From positions 1 through 6,241 of the forward strand of contig JACMOT010000560.1 in assembly GCA_014377915.1 (NCBI GenBank): a DNA stretch of 6,241 bases. Reading direction: 5' to 3'. This stretch comes from Tardiphaga sp. Its GTDB lineage: Bacteria; Pseudomonadota; Alphaproteobacteria; Rhizobiales; Xanthobacteraceae. Shown here in pieces: positions 1-6,207 of the stretch (positions are counted from its first letter, which is position 1; each line of letters begins with the position of its first letter). The position numbers and the translations under genes were made by a program. Below the pieces are notes generated by a model. That model was given only the letters and a program-made list of their open reading frames with translations, did not search any database and was not told the DNA's origin.

Positions 1-1392
1 CACCGACTGCACATTGGTGGAGGCCTCCTCGGAAGCCGCTGCCACCAGCATGGTGAGTTGATCAGATCGCTCGGCGGTGGCCGTCAGCGTTCCGGCGGAG
101 CCTTCCAGTTCGGTCGAGGCCGACGAAACGATTTCGACGATTTCGCCGATCATCGCCTCAAAGTCGCGGGTCATCGTGTCGACACGCTGGCCGCGCTGGA
201 TCTTGGCGTCGGCCTCCACGGCGGCAGCCTCATCGGCATCCCGCTTGGCGATCAGAGCCTCCTTGAACACCTGCAACGACTTTGCCATCGTCCCGATCTC
301 GTCGGTGCGGTCGATCGCCGGAATCGTCACATCGTGCCGGCCGGCGGCGAGTTCACTGACCGCCTCGGTTATCGTTGCCAAAGGCGCGATCACCCGGCGC
401 CGCAGCATGTAGGTCACCCCGGCCACAACGCCGAGCAGAGCCAGCACGGCCGCACAGGTCAGCGCCAGCATCAGCATCGCCTCGTCGCGTCCCGCGCGCG
501 CACGGTCCAGCGCCTCCGCGATCGCCGCATCGCGGACCGCGAGAAATCTCAGAACGGCCGGCAAGATAGCCGCGGACAACTCGTCCACTGTCAGCGTGTA
601 TTTTCCATCGCTGCGCGCCGCGGCCATTTCCTTTTCGATCAGCGGTGCCGCTTCGGCAAAGTAGCTCTGAAAGGCCGCATTGAGCGGCTTGACCAGCCGC
701 TCCGGCTTGCCGACCTGGTCGAGGGTAGCCTCCAGACGCTCGCGTCCGGCATCGACCCGGCCCCGGCCGCTATCCAATGCAGAGAGCTCCGCCGCCGTCA
801 TCGCACGACGTGTGCCGAGCGGAAGGGTGAAGGTCGCCGCGCGGCCTCCGGCCGCGACGCGCATATCCTGCGCCGTGCGGGCGATCGCCAGCAATGCCGT
901 GAGCGACGCATCCGCCACGACAACCTTGTTTTCGAGACGGTTCAGAAGAGGTTCGACCAAAGCGACAGCCTTGCTGACGCCGGGCAGAAAGCCTTTGACC
1001 GCCGCGGGGTCACGCGCCGTCATCGCAACCGGCAAGACGCGATCCGCGGCCACACGTGTCTCGGCGAGATTTGCTGCTGCCTGGTTCAACCCCTCGATCA
1101 CCGAGGCGCCGTCGCTCAGAGTGCCGACGGCCGACCGTGCACCCGCGAACGCTTCGTCGGAGGACTTGACGGCCTTGTTGATAGCTTCCAGCTGCGCCGG
1201 CGTGGCCGCGTTGCCCTGGAACAAGGGCCCGACATAGGGCGCACGCTGCCCGGCGATATGTTGTCCGACCACGAGCACGGCACCATAGGCCTCGACGGCC
1301 TTGATCGCCTCGCTCTTGTTAGCGACAGTACGATACTGTGGCACCAGTACCTCGGCGCCAAGAAGCACAGCCAACCCGGTCACCGACAGCAT
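1..1392 (-). CDS. Methyl-accepting chemotaxis protein, N-terminal part (runs off left edge)
   Basis: This is a membrane chemoreceptor that senses a ligand in the periplasm and controls CheA/CheW in the cytoplasm. I translated the minus strand by hand: the frame is open from the stop at 1432-1434 to position 1. Counting from the ATG at 1390-1392, 464 codons are visible. TM1 is residues 1-16 and starts abruptly. A mainly helical periplasmic region follows (about 20-300), perhaps two helical bundles and loosely NIT-like (low certainty). TM2 is about 306-329. A HAMP domain follows (about 331-383, with RRRVIAPL at its start). The cytoplasmic signalling helix then begins, with ASTELEGSAGTLTATAE and AAASEEASTNVQSV near the edge. 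The conserved hairpin tip and C-terminus lie outside the window. The start is uncertain: neither the ATG nor the GTG at 1396-1398 has a Shine-Dalgarno, while an ATA at 1420-1422 does and would complete TM1. The family call is firm; the ligand is unknown. Confidence 0.9.
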   Translation of the reverse strand, partial: MLSVTGLAVLLGAEVLVPQYRTVANKSEAIKAVEAYGAVLVVGQHIAGQRAPYVGPLFQGNAATPAQLEAINKAVKSSDEAFAGARSAVGTLSDGASVIEGLNQAAANLAETRVAADRVLPVAMTARDPAAVKGFLPGVSKAVALVEPLLNRLENKVVVADASLTALLAIARTAQDMRVAAGGRAATFTLPLGTRRAMTAAELSALDSGRGRVDAGRERLEATLDQVGKPERLVKPLNAAFQSYFAEAAPLIEKEMAAARSDGKYTLTVDELSAAILPAVLRFLAVRDAAIAEALDRARAGRDEAMLMLALTCAAVLALLGVVAGVTYMLRRRVIAPLATITEAVSELAAGRHDVTIPAIDRTDEIGTMAKSLQVFKEALIAKRDADEAAAVEADAKIQRGQRVDTMTRDFEAMIGEIVEIVSSASTELEGSAGTLTATAERSDQLTMLVAAASEEASTNVQSV

Positions 1393-1419
1393 GGACACAG
1401 AAAACAGCCGACCGATTTG

Positions 1420-1433
1420 TATGACAAATTCCT
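1420..1433 (-). promoter_or_regulatory. Ribosome binding site and possible ATA start codon of the chemoreceptor
   Basis: On the minus strand, AGGAA (1429-1433) is followed after 6 nt by an in-frame ATA (1420-1422). Translation from there gives (M)QIGRLFSVSMLSVTGLAVL, a complete first membrane segment with a short basic lead. The conventional in-frame starts, GTG at 1396-1398 and ATG at 1390-1392, lie about 30 nt or more from this Shine-Dalgarno and have none of their own. The in-frame stop is at 1432-1434, so no earlier start exists. Either a rare ATA start is used, or an ancestral ATG became ATA (by mutation or sequencing error). In either case the ribosome site points to 1422. Confidence 0.45.
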
Positions 1434-1789
1434 ATTGAATATGCCACCAAGCTATTCGGGATTGCATAAGTCTGGATTAACAAGCGGAGCCGATGCCGGG
1501 TCGCCTGTGGTAACCTGATAGTACAAAAGCGACATTTGTGTTCGTCGCTGAATAGTTTTCGCCGCTAAGTTAGCTCGCCGACGCTGAGCAAATGACATAC
1601 TCGACAGTTCATGTCGGGATATCAATTTTCTGATTGCGATGATCGACAGCTGCGGGCGCGCCGGCGCTGGAGGGCGGGATCATGGCGGCGCGGAGGTGCT
1701 CCGAAAACGATAGCCGCTCGGCGCGATCGATCTTATGATCGCAACAATGCTTCGCTAACGTCTTTGCAAACACCTTCCGGGGCCAGCGC
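1434..1789. other. Intergenic region between divergent chemoreceptor and sensor kinase genes
   Basis: No gene is convincing here. Short open frames crossing it on both strands are rich in Arg and overlap the kinase start, so they look accidental. The stretch is more A+T-rich near the chemoreceptor (about 1400-1560), as expected for promoters. I could not pick a clear -35/-10 pair on either strand. Small symmetric elements are present. AGCGAC (1528-1533) and GTCGCT (1544-1549) form a 6-bp inverted repeat with a 10-nt spacer. It overlaps ACAAA (1523-1527) and TTTGT (1535-1539). GCGATC (1723-1728) pairs with GATCGC (1737-1742). Any of these could be an operator or could be chance. Confidence 0.5.
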
Positions 1790-3289
1790 GTGCGCAAGAT
1801 CTCATTGCCGGTCCGCCTCGCGCTGCTGGTCGCCGGCACCATGTCGCCGCTGATCATCTTTGCCAGCGTGATCATCTATCGCGGCTACGAGAAGGATCGC
1901 GCCGACGCGTCGGCCCGCGTGCTCGAAAATGCCCGCAGCATTCGCACCGTGCTGGATGCCGAATTGCGGCGCATGACCGGCGGCATGCAAGTGCTGGCGC
2001 TGACCAATTCACTGCGCTCCGGCGATTTCGACCTGTTTCGCCGCATCGCGCTCGGTTTCCTCGAACAATACCCGCCCGGCGGGGTGGTGCTGGTCGCCGA
2101 CCGCGACGGCCGCCAGCTGTTCTCGACGCTGTCGTCGGACATCGCCAAACTGCCACCGAGCGGCAATATCGAGATGGTGCGCAAGGTGTTCGAGTCCGGC
2201 GAGACGGTCTACTCCAACCTGTTTGTCAGCTCGGTCCTGAAGACGCCGATCCTGACCGTGGAGGTGCCGGTGCGGGTCGATGGCCAGGTGGTCTACGACC
2301 TCTCCTTCGCGCCGCCGATGGCGGCGTTTCAGGGCATTTTAGAGCGACAGCGACCAAGTCCCGACTGGACGATCTCGATCTTCGACAGCGAGGGCACCAA
2401 CGTCGCCCGGGTTCCTAACCCCGAGGAAACCGTCGGCAGGCGGGCTTCCGCGACGCTGTACGCCGAGATGTTCAAATCGCCCGAGGCCACGTTCGAGACA
2501 GTATCGCTGCAGGGTGTGCCGCTGATCACGGCGGTGGCGCGATCGGAGGTCTCCGGCTGGATCGTCGGCAACGGCATCGCCTCGGCATCGCTGACGGCGC
2601 CGCTGTGGCGCGCGCTCGCCATCACCATCGCCGTCGGCATCCTGCTGCTACTGATCGGTGTCGGCTTCGCGCTACGAATGGCCAGCGTGATCGCACGTGG
2701 CGAAGCGCAGCATGCGCTGCTGGTCGAGGAACTCAACCACCGCGTCAAGAACACGCTGGCGGTGCTGCAGGCGATCGCCAGCCAGACCTTCCGCGGCGCC
2801 AGCAAGACCGAGCGCGACACTTTTGACGGCCGGCTTGGTGCGCTGGCCAAGGCGCATGACCTGCTGAGCCAGGAAAAATGGGCCGGGGCCAACGTGCAGG
2901 ACGTCGTCAACCGCGTGCTGGAGCCCTACGCCATCCTCGGCTCGCCGCGGCTACGGATTTCCGGCCCGAAGGTACCGCTGACGCCGCCGCGGGCGGTGAT
3001 GATGTCGATGATCCTGCACGAGATCGCCACCAACGCCGCGAAATATGGCGCGCTCTCCAACGAAGCCGGCACCGTCAGCATCGACTGGCGGCTAGTGCTG
3101 GAGCCGGCCGGCGAGAGACTGCGGCTGACCTGGATCGAATCCGGCGGCCCGCGCGTGCACGCGCCGACCCGCAAGGGGTTCGGCTCACGGCTGATCGAAC
3201 GCGGCGCCCGCGACCAGCTCGGCGGCAGCGCCACCGTTGATTTCCTGCCAACCGGCGTGGTCTGCACCATCCTGAGCGCGGTGGGCTGA
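1790..3289 (+). CDS. Membrane sensor histidine kinase, HWE family
   Basis: This is a predicted inner-membrane sensor kinase that autophosphorylates on His and passes phosphate to an unseen response regulator. It has 499 residues. TM1 is about 9-26. An extracytoplasmic sensor region of mixed alpha/beta type follows (about 27-270, probably double-Cache-like). TM2 is about 275-296. There is no obvious HAMP or PAS domain: the kinase core begins soon after TM2. The phosphoacceptor motif ELNHRVKNTLAVLQAI puts the His at 317. The N-box is HEIATNAAKYGALS (His410, Asn415). The family-defining W-x-E is W448-I-E450 in LTWIESGGPRV, and the glycine-rich GFGSRLIE begins at 463. These features are those of the HWE family, close to HisKA_2. 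The GTG start is forced: the frame has a stop at 1736-1738 and no other start codon between. The Shine-Dalgarno is weak (GGGG at 1779-1782). No regulator is adjacent, so it is an orphan within this window. The signal is unknown. Confidence 0.92.
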   Translation: MRKISLPVRLALLVAGTMSPLIIFASVIIYRGYEKDRADASARVLENARSIRTVLDAELRRMTGGMQVLALTNSLRSGDFDLFRRIALGFLEQYPPGGVVLVADRDGRQLFSTLSSDIAKLPPSGNIEMVRKVFESGETVYSNLFVSSVLKTPILTVEVPVRVDGQVVYDLSFAPPMAAFQGILERQRPSPDWTISIFDSEGTNVARVPNPEETVGRRASATLYAEMFKSPEATFETVSLQGVPLITAVARSEVSGWIVGNGIASASLTAPLWRALAITIAVGILLLLIGVGFALRMASVIARGEAQHALLVEELNHRVKNTLAVLQAIASQTFRGASKTERDTFDGRLGALAKAHDLLSQEKWAGANVQDVVNRVLEPYAILGSPRLRISGPKVPLTPPRAVMMSMILHEIATNAAKYGALSNEAGTVSIDWRLVLEPAGERLRLTWIESGGPRVHAPTRKGFGSRLIERGARDQLGGSATVDFLPTGVVCTILSAVG

Positions 3290-3410
3290 TTCATTCCGCG
3301 ATACGGCATGCGCCGGTTTCGCTTTGGGCTTTTGCGCCGTGGCAAGCTCGGCTAGTTTGCGCCCAACAACATAGCCGACCGTCAAGGCCGGCGCAGGGAG
3401 AGCAAACGGA

Positions 3411-4385
3411 ATGAGCGGACTTCAGGTGATTCGGGCCATGGTAGTGGCGGCGGCGATGTGTCCAGCCGCCATGGCGCAGGCGCAAACCTCAAACTATCCG
3501 ACCAAGACGATCACGCTGGTGCTGCCGTTCGCCGCCGGCAGCGGCACCGACAGCACGACGCGGATCATCTCGCAATATCTGGGCCAGGCGCTCGGCGTGC
3601 CGATCGTGATCGATAACAAGCCCGGCGCCAATGGTTCGATCGCCGCGACCTATGTGGCGCGCGCCGCGCCCGACGGCTACACGCTGTTCGTCACCACCAA
3701 TACCTCGCATTCCGCCAATCCGTTCCTGCTCAAGAACATGACCTACGATCCGGTCAAGGATTTTACCCCGATCGCGCGCACCGGCGACCTGCCCTTCATG
3801 CTGGTGGTCAATCCCGACATGAAGGCGCAAAGCGTCGCCGAGCTGGTGGCGCTCGCCAGGGCCAACCCGGGCAAGCTGACCTATGCCAGCGGCAGTTCGT
3901 CGGCGATCGTGTCGGGCGCGACCTTCGCGCATAATGCCGGCATCGAGATGCTGCACGTGCCCTACAAGAGTTCACCACCGGCGCTCAACGACGTCATCGG
4001 CGGCCGCATCGACATGATGTTCACCGACGTGCCGAGCGGCCTGCCGCATGTCAACGGCAAGACGCTACGCGCCCTCGCCGTCACCACCGCGAAGCGTTCG
4101 CCGCTGGTGCCTGAACTGCCGACCATGCAGGAAGCCGGCGTGCCCGATTTCGACATCACCTCCTGGCAGGCCTATTTCGGCCCCGCCGGCCTGCCCCGGG
4201 ACGTCGTGATCCGGCTCAACGCCGAGTTGCGCAAGATCGTCGAGACCCCCGAGATCAAGGCGAAGCTCGCCAACCTCGGCATGGATGCCTTTTCGGGGAG
4301 CCCGGAAGAACTCGATGGCTTCGTGAAGGACCAGCTGGTGCTGTGGGCAAAGCTGATCAGCAACGCCAAGATCGAGAAGCAGTAG
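3411..4385 (+). CDS. Tripartite tricarboxylate transporter substrate-binding protein (TctC/Bug family)
   Basis: This is a predicted periplasmic solute-binding protein. Family members bind small carboxylates or related organic anions and deliver them to TctA/TctB-type carriers or act in sensing. Its 324 residues are the usual family length. A Sec signal peptide covers about 1-24, with likely cleavage after AMAQA. The mature start YPTKTITLVLPFAAGSGTD (29-47) is the typical first strand and loop of the family. It continues with DNKPGANGSIAA and ARAAPDGYTLF, and later VPYKSSPPALNDVIGGRIDM and LPTMQEAGVPDF. The ATG at 3411 is preceded by AGGGAG (3395-3400, 10 nt spacing). An ATG at 3438 is possible but would shorten the signal peptide. 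It lies 121 bp after the kinase gene on the same strand. No tctA or tctB is in view, which is common for Bug proteins in large alpha- and betaproteobacterial genomes. The substrate cannot be told from sequence. Confidence 0.95.
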   Translation: MSGLQVIRAMVVAAAMCPAAMAQAQTSNYPTKTITLVLPFAAGSGTDSTTRIISQYLGQALGVPIVIDNKPGANGSIAATYVARAAPDGYTLFVTTNTSHSANPFLLKNMTYDPVKDFTPIARTGDLPFMLVVNPDMKAQSVAELVALARANPGKLTYASGSSSAIVSGATFAHNAGIEMLHVPYKSSPPALNDVIGGRIDMMFTDVPSGLPHVNGKTLRALAVTTAKRSPLVPELPTMQEAGVPDFDITSWQAYFGPAGLPRDVVIRLNAELRKIVETPEIKAKLANLGMDAFSGSPEELDGFVKDQLVLWAKLISNAKIEKQ

Positions 4386-4404
4386 AAGTCAGCTATCTTC
4401 GTGT

Positions 4405-4447
4405 CCCGGACGCGATGCCATGCGAAGCATGGCTTCGCAGGTCCGGG
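4405..4447. repeat. Imperfect palindrome, REP-like intergenic hairpin
   Basis: Outer arms CCCGGAC (4405-4411) and GTCCGGG (4441-4447) match perfectly. Inside, GCGA (4412-4415) pairs with TCGC (4435-4438). After one T-T mismatch, GCCATGC (4417-4423) pairs with GCATGGC (4427-4433) across a GAA loop. That gives 18 paired bases in 43 nt. It starts 20 bp after the stop codon of the binding-protein gene. A family of GTGTCCCGGACGCG-type intergenic repeats in Bradyrhizobium-like genomes is familiar to me, but copy number cannot be checked from one window. It may be a REP/BIME-like element that stabilises the upstream mRNA 3' end. Confidence 0.7.
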
Positions 4448-4480
4448 GTCCCGGTTTGCTGGCAACAACCGGGACCCCGG
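4443..4480. repeat. Perfect 14-bp inverted repeat (hairpin)
   Basis: The arms CCGGGGTCCCGGTT (4443-4456) and AACCGGGACCCCGG (4467-4480) match over 14 bp with a 10-nt loop (4457-4466). Its left arm overlaps the end of the 4405-4447 palindrome (GTCCGGG), so the two structures compete for 4443-4447. The perfect 10-bp palindrome CTCCGCGGAG (4481-4490) follows at once. No run of T follows either arm, so it is not a classical intrinsic terminator. As RNA it would be a very stable 3' structure for the binding-protein transcript. Confidence 0.75.
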
Positions 4481-4495
4481 CTCCGCGGAGCATCA

Positions 4496-4530
4496 CGCCA
4501 CCAAGGTGGCGCGCTGCGCCGGGTCCGGGG
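4496..4530. repeat. Short hairpin and partial copy of the repeat arm
   Basis: CGCCACC (4496-4502) pairs with GGTGGCG (4505-4511) across only AA, so the end pairs would probably open. It is followed by CCGGGTCCGGGG (4519-4530). That carries a second GTCCGGG (4523-4529), able to pair with CCCGGAC at 4405-4411, and also nearly matches the right arm of the 14-bp hairpin at 4471-4480. The whole 4405-4530 stretch thus looks like one composite element with alternative foldings. Confidence 0.55.
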
Positions 4531-4532
4531 AA

Positions 4533-4565
4533 CGCGGCAACGCCTCCTGGCGCCAACTTGCCGCG
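4533..4565. repeat. Hairpin just upstream of the Pho box
   Basis: CGCGGCAA (4533-4540) is the exact reverse complement of TTGCCGCG (4558-4565). Within it CGCC (4541-4544) pairs with GGCG (4549-4552) over a TCCT loop, leaving five unpaired bases (4553-4557). It ends 13 bp before the candidate PhoB site. It may belong to the adjacent repeat cluster or insulate the downstream promoter. No T-tract follows. Confidence 0.5.
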
Positions 4566-4578
4566 GCATTTCCCCCCG

Positions 4579-4618
4579 CTGTCACCGTGTCGTCACGAAA
4601 TTGTCAGCGCGCGGTAAC
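4579..4618 (+). promoter_or_regulatory. Candidate Pho box (PhoB binding site), 3-4 units at 11-bp spacing
   Basis: Seven-base units recur exactly every 11 bp: CTGTCAC (4579), TCGTCAC (4590), TTGTCAG (4601) and a weaker CGGTAAC (4612). The spacers are CGTG, GAAA and CGCG. The known PhoB site is a tandem of CTGTCAT-like 7-mers with 4-bp spacers, one DNA turn apart. The first three units keep the GTCA core. The block ends 43 bp before the ATG of the phytase-like gene, which fits activation of that gene. I see no good -10 hexamer downstream, so the transcription start is not placed. Confidence 0.7.
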
Positions 4619-4648
4619 CCGCGCCCCGCAAAAGACCCGCATGGTCAC

Positions 4649-4654
4649 AAGGAG
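4649..4654 (+). promoter_or_regulatory. Shine-Dalgarno that fixes the start of the phytase-like gene
   Basis: AAGGAG lies 7 nt before the ATG at 4662. It decides against upstream in-frame starts, because the frame is open back to about 4401, through the repeat cluster and the Pho box. Translation from 4662 also begins directly with a signal peptide. Confidence 0.85.
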
Positions 4655-4661
4655 AAATACC

Positions 4662-6017
4662 ATGCGCAAGACCCTGCTCTGTTCCGTCGCCTCGATGCTG
4701 CTGCTGTCATCCGCGGCCTTCGCGCAAGCCGAGGGCGAATTTCCGGCGAAACTGGCCGGCCATGCCGTGCTGCCGGCGATGTCGACCATCGATGCGCCCG
4801 CCGATGCCCCGAACGACCTCAAGACCTCTGGCAAATACACCACCGGCAAGCGCGTCGACGCGCTCGGCAGTGTGATGGGCAAATCCTATGAGCGCGCTAC
4901 CGGCATTTCGCTGCCGATGAAGGGCCAACCGCTGCAGGGCCATTCCGGCATCAAGGTGATGCCGGACGGTACCTATTGGGTGCTGACCGACAATGGCGCC
5001 GGCTCGCGCTACAATTCGGCCGACTACATGATCTATCTCAACCATCACAAGATCGACTGGAACAGCGGCAAGCTCGAGCGCCTGGCCACCGTGTTCCTGC
5101 ACGACCCCGACAAGAAGGTACCGTTCCGCATCGTTCATGAAGATACCGCCAAGCGCTATCTGACCGGCGCCGACGTCGACACCGAGGGTTTCCAGATCAT
5201 CGGCGACCATTTCTGGATCGGCGAGGAATTCGGTCCCTACATCATCAAGGCCGACAAAACCGGCAAGGTGCTGGCGGTGTTCGACACCGTCGCCGATGGC
5301 AAGCCGGTACGGTCGCCGGATCATTGGCAGGTGCAGTCGCCGGGCGCGCCGGGCGCCACCTACAGCAACGTCAACCTGCGCCGCTCCAAGGGCTATGAAG
5401 GCCTGGCGTCGTCGAAGGATGGCAAGTTCATCTACGGATTGCTGGAAGGCCCGCTGTGGGATGCCGAGAAGAAGGAGTTTGAAAAGGTCGACGGCAAGGA
5501 AGCCGCGCGGATCCTCGAATTCGACGTCGCCCAGGAAAAATTCACCGGCCGCTACTGGCAGTATGTGTTCGAGCAGAACGGCAACGCGATCGGTGACTTC
5601 AACATGATCACCGCCGACAATGGCCTGATCATCGAGCGCGACAATGGCGAAGGCACCAAGGACAAGGCCTGTGCCGAAGGCGTCCGCGGCACCGACTGCT
5701 TCCCGGATCTGGCCAAGTTCAAGCGCGTGTTCAAGATTGAGCTCAACGACGCCAATGTCGGCAAGCCGGTGCGCAAGATCGGCTTCATCGACCTGCTGAA
5801 GATTCAGGACCCTGACAAGAAGGCGCGCAAGCCTTTGAATGACGGCGTGCTGACCTTCCCGTTCTTCACCATCGAGAACGTCGATCAGGTCGATGCCACC
5901 CGCATCATCGTCGGCAACGACAACAACCTGCCGTTCTCGTCGAGCCGCGACCCCAACAAGGCCGACGACAACGAATTCGTGCTGCTGGAGGTCGGTGACT
6001 TCCTGAAGGCGAAGTAG
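4662..6017 (+). CDS. Exported phytase-like (esterase-like) family protein
   Basis: This is a predicted secreted or periplasmic protein of the phytase-like family (the group named 'esterase-like activity of phytase family', Pfam Phytase-like type). It has 451 residues, a typical length. The signal peptide is MRKTLLCSVASMLLLSSAAF followed by AQA, with cleavage near residues 21-23. Family landmarks are DGTYWVLTDNGAG (102-114), GADVDTEGF (169-177), FWIGEEFGPYI (about 184-194), and near the C-terminus IVGNDNNLPFSSSRDP. The acidic motifs suit a metal-binding beta-propeller hydrolase. No RHGxRxP (histidine acid phytase) or cysteine-phosphatase signature is seen. Two close cysteines in CAEGVRGTDC may form a disulfide. 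The substrate is unproven; phosphate esters are an inference, strengthened by the Pho box upstream. It lies 276 bp after the binding-protein gene and has its own regulatory region, so it is probably transcribed separately. Confidence 0.9.
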   Translation: MRKTLLCSVASMLLLSSAAFAQAEGEFPAKLAGHAVLPAMSTIDAPADAPNDLKTSGKYTTGKRVDALGSVMGKSYERATGISLPMKGQPLQGHSGIKVMPDGTYWVLTDNGAGSRYNSADYMIYLNHHKIDWNSGKLERLATVFLHDPDKKVPFRIVHEDTAKRYLTGADVDTEGFQIIGDHFWIGEEFGPYIIKADKTGKVLAVFDTVADGKPVRSPDHWQVQSPGAPGATYSNVNLRRSKGYEGLASSKDGKFIYGLLEGPLWDAEKKEFEKVDGKEAARILEFDVAQEKFTGRYWQYVFEQNGNAIGDFNMITADNGLIIERDNGEGTKDKACAEGVRGTDCFPDLAKFKRVFKIELNDANVGKPVRKIGFIDLLKIQDPDKKARKPLNDGVLTFPFFTIENVDQVDATRIIVGNDNNLPFSSSRDPNKADDNEFVLLEVGDFLKAK

Positions 6018-6040
6018 CGATCAAGAAAGTCGCGATGATT

Positions 6041-6196
6041 GTTCCCTCTCCCCTTGCGGGGGAGGGGCGCTCCGCGAAGCGAAGACGGGAGAGGGGTAGC
6101 CACCAGCGCAACAGCCCCCCTCTCCCGCCTTCGCTTCGCTCAGGCTCCCTCTCCCACCAACGCCGCTGCGCGGCGCCGGGGTAGAGGGGAAAGAAC
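6041..6196. repeat. Composite palindromic intergenic repeat
   Basis: This 156-bp block starts 23 bp after the phytase-like stop codon. CCCTCTCCC occurs at 6044-6052, 6118-6126 and 6147-6155, and its complement GGGAGAGGG at 6087-6095. The outer ends are complementary with gaps: GTTC (6041-6044) pairs with GAAC (6193-6196), and CCTCT (6045-6049) with AGAGG (6183-6187). Local hairpins are a C-run/G-run stem (about 6048-6064, TTGC loop) and CGCCGC/GCGGCG (6161-6166/6170-6175, TGC loop). Open frames through it are low-complexity and not credible. Such CCTCTCCC-rich palindromes recur, to my knowledge, between genes in rhizobial genomes. Confidence 0.7.
6074..6139. repeat. 23-bp inverted repeat with one mismatch, central to the repeat block
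   Basis: The arms 6074-6096 and 6117-6139 are reverse complements at 22 of 23 positions; the mismatch is A6085 against C at the partner base in CCCGCC. The loop is 20 nt (6097-6116). The left arm contains GCGAAGCGAAGACGGGAGAG, the right arm CTCTCCCGCCTTCGCTTCGC. It lies between the phytase-like gene and a possible convergent gene, so it could act as a bidirectional 3'-end structure, though no T-tract adjoins it. Confidence 0.75.
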
Positions 6197-6207
6197 AATG
6201 CGTCTTG

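Noticed and set aside
58..1518. Long plus-strand open frame of 486 codons
   Set aside because: It is antisense to the chemoreceptor gene, whose minus-strand frame gives recognisable TM, HAMP and signalling sequence. The plus-strand product is Arg/His-rich and resembles nothing known.
1609..1875. Short open frames on both strands before the kinase
   Set aside because: They overlap each other and the kinase start, are rich in basic residues, and have no clear ribosome site.
2329..2910. Minus-strand open frame of 193 codons inside the kinase gene
   Set aside because: It is Ser/Ala-rich antisense sequence within a well-supported kinase; a GC-rich shadow frame.
3290..3410. Terminator or promoter between kinase and binding-protein genes
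   Set aside because: Only very short inverted repeats such as CGGC/GCCG are present, with no T-run and no recognisable promoter hexamers. Only the Shine-Dalgarno at 3395-3400 is supported.
4443..4480. Intrinsic terminator for the binding-protein gene
   Set aside because: The hairpin is strong but no T-tract follows either arm, so I list it as a repeat.
4401..4661. Upstream extension of the phytase-like gene to a GTG at 4401
   Set aside because: The extension would translate hairpin repeats and the Pho box and would bury the signal peptide. AAGGAG at 4649-4654 points to the ATG at 4662.
4707..5324. Minus-strand open frame of 205 codons inside the phytase-like gene
   Set aside because: It is antisense to a recognised protein family and has no recognisable motif of its own.
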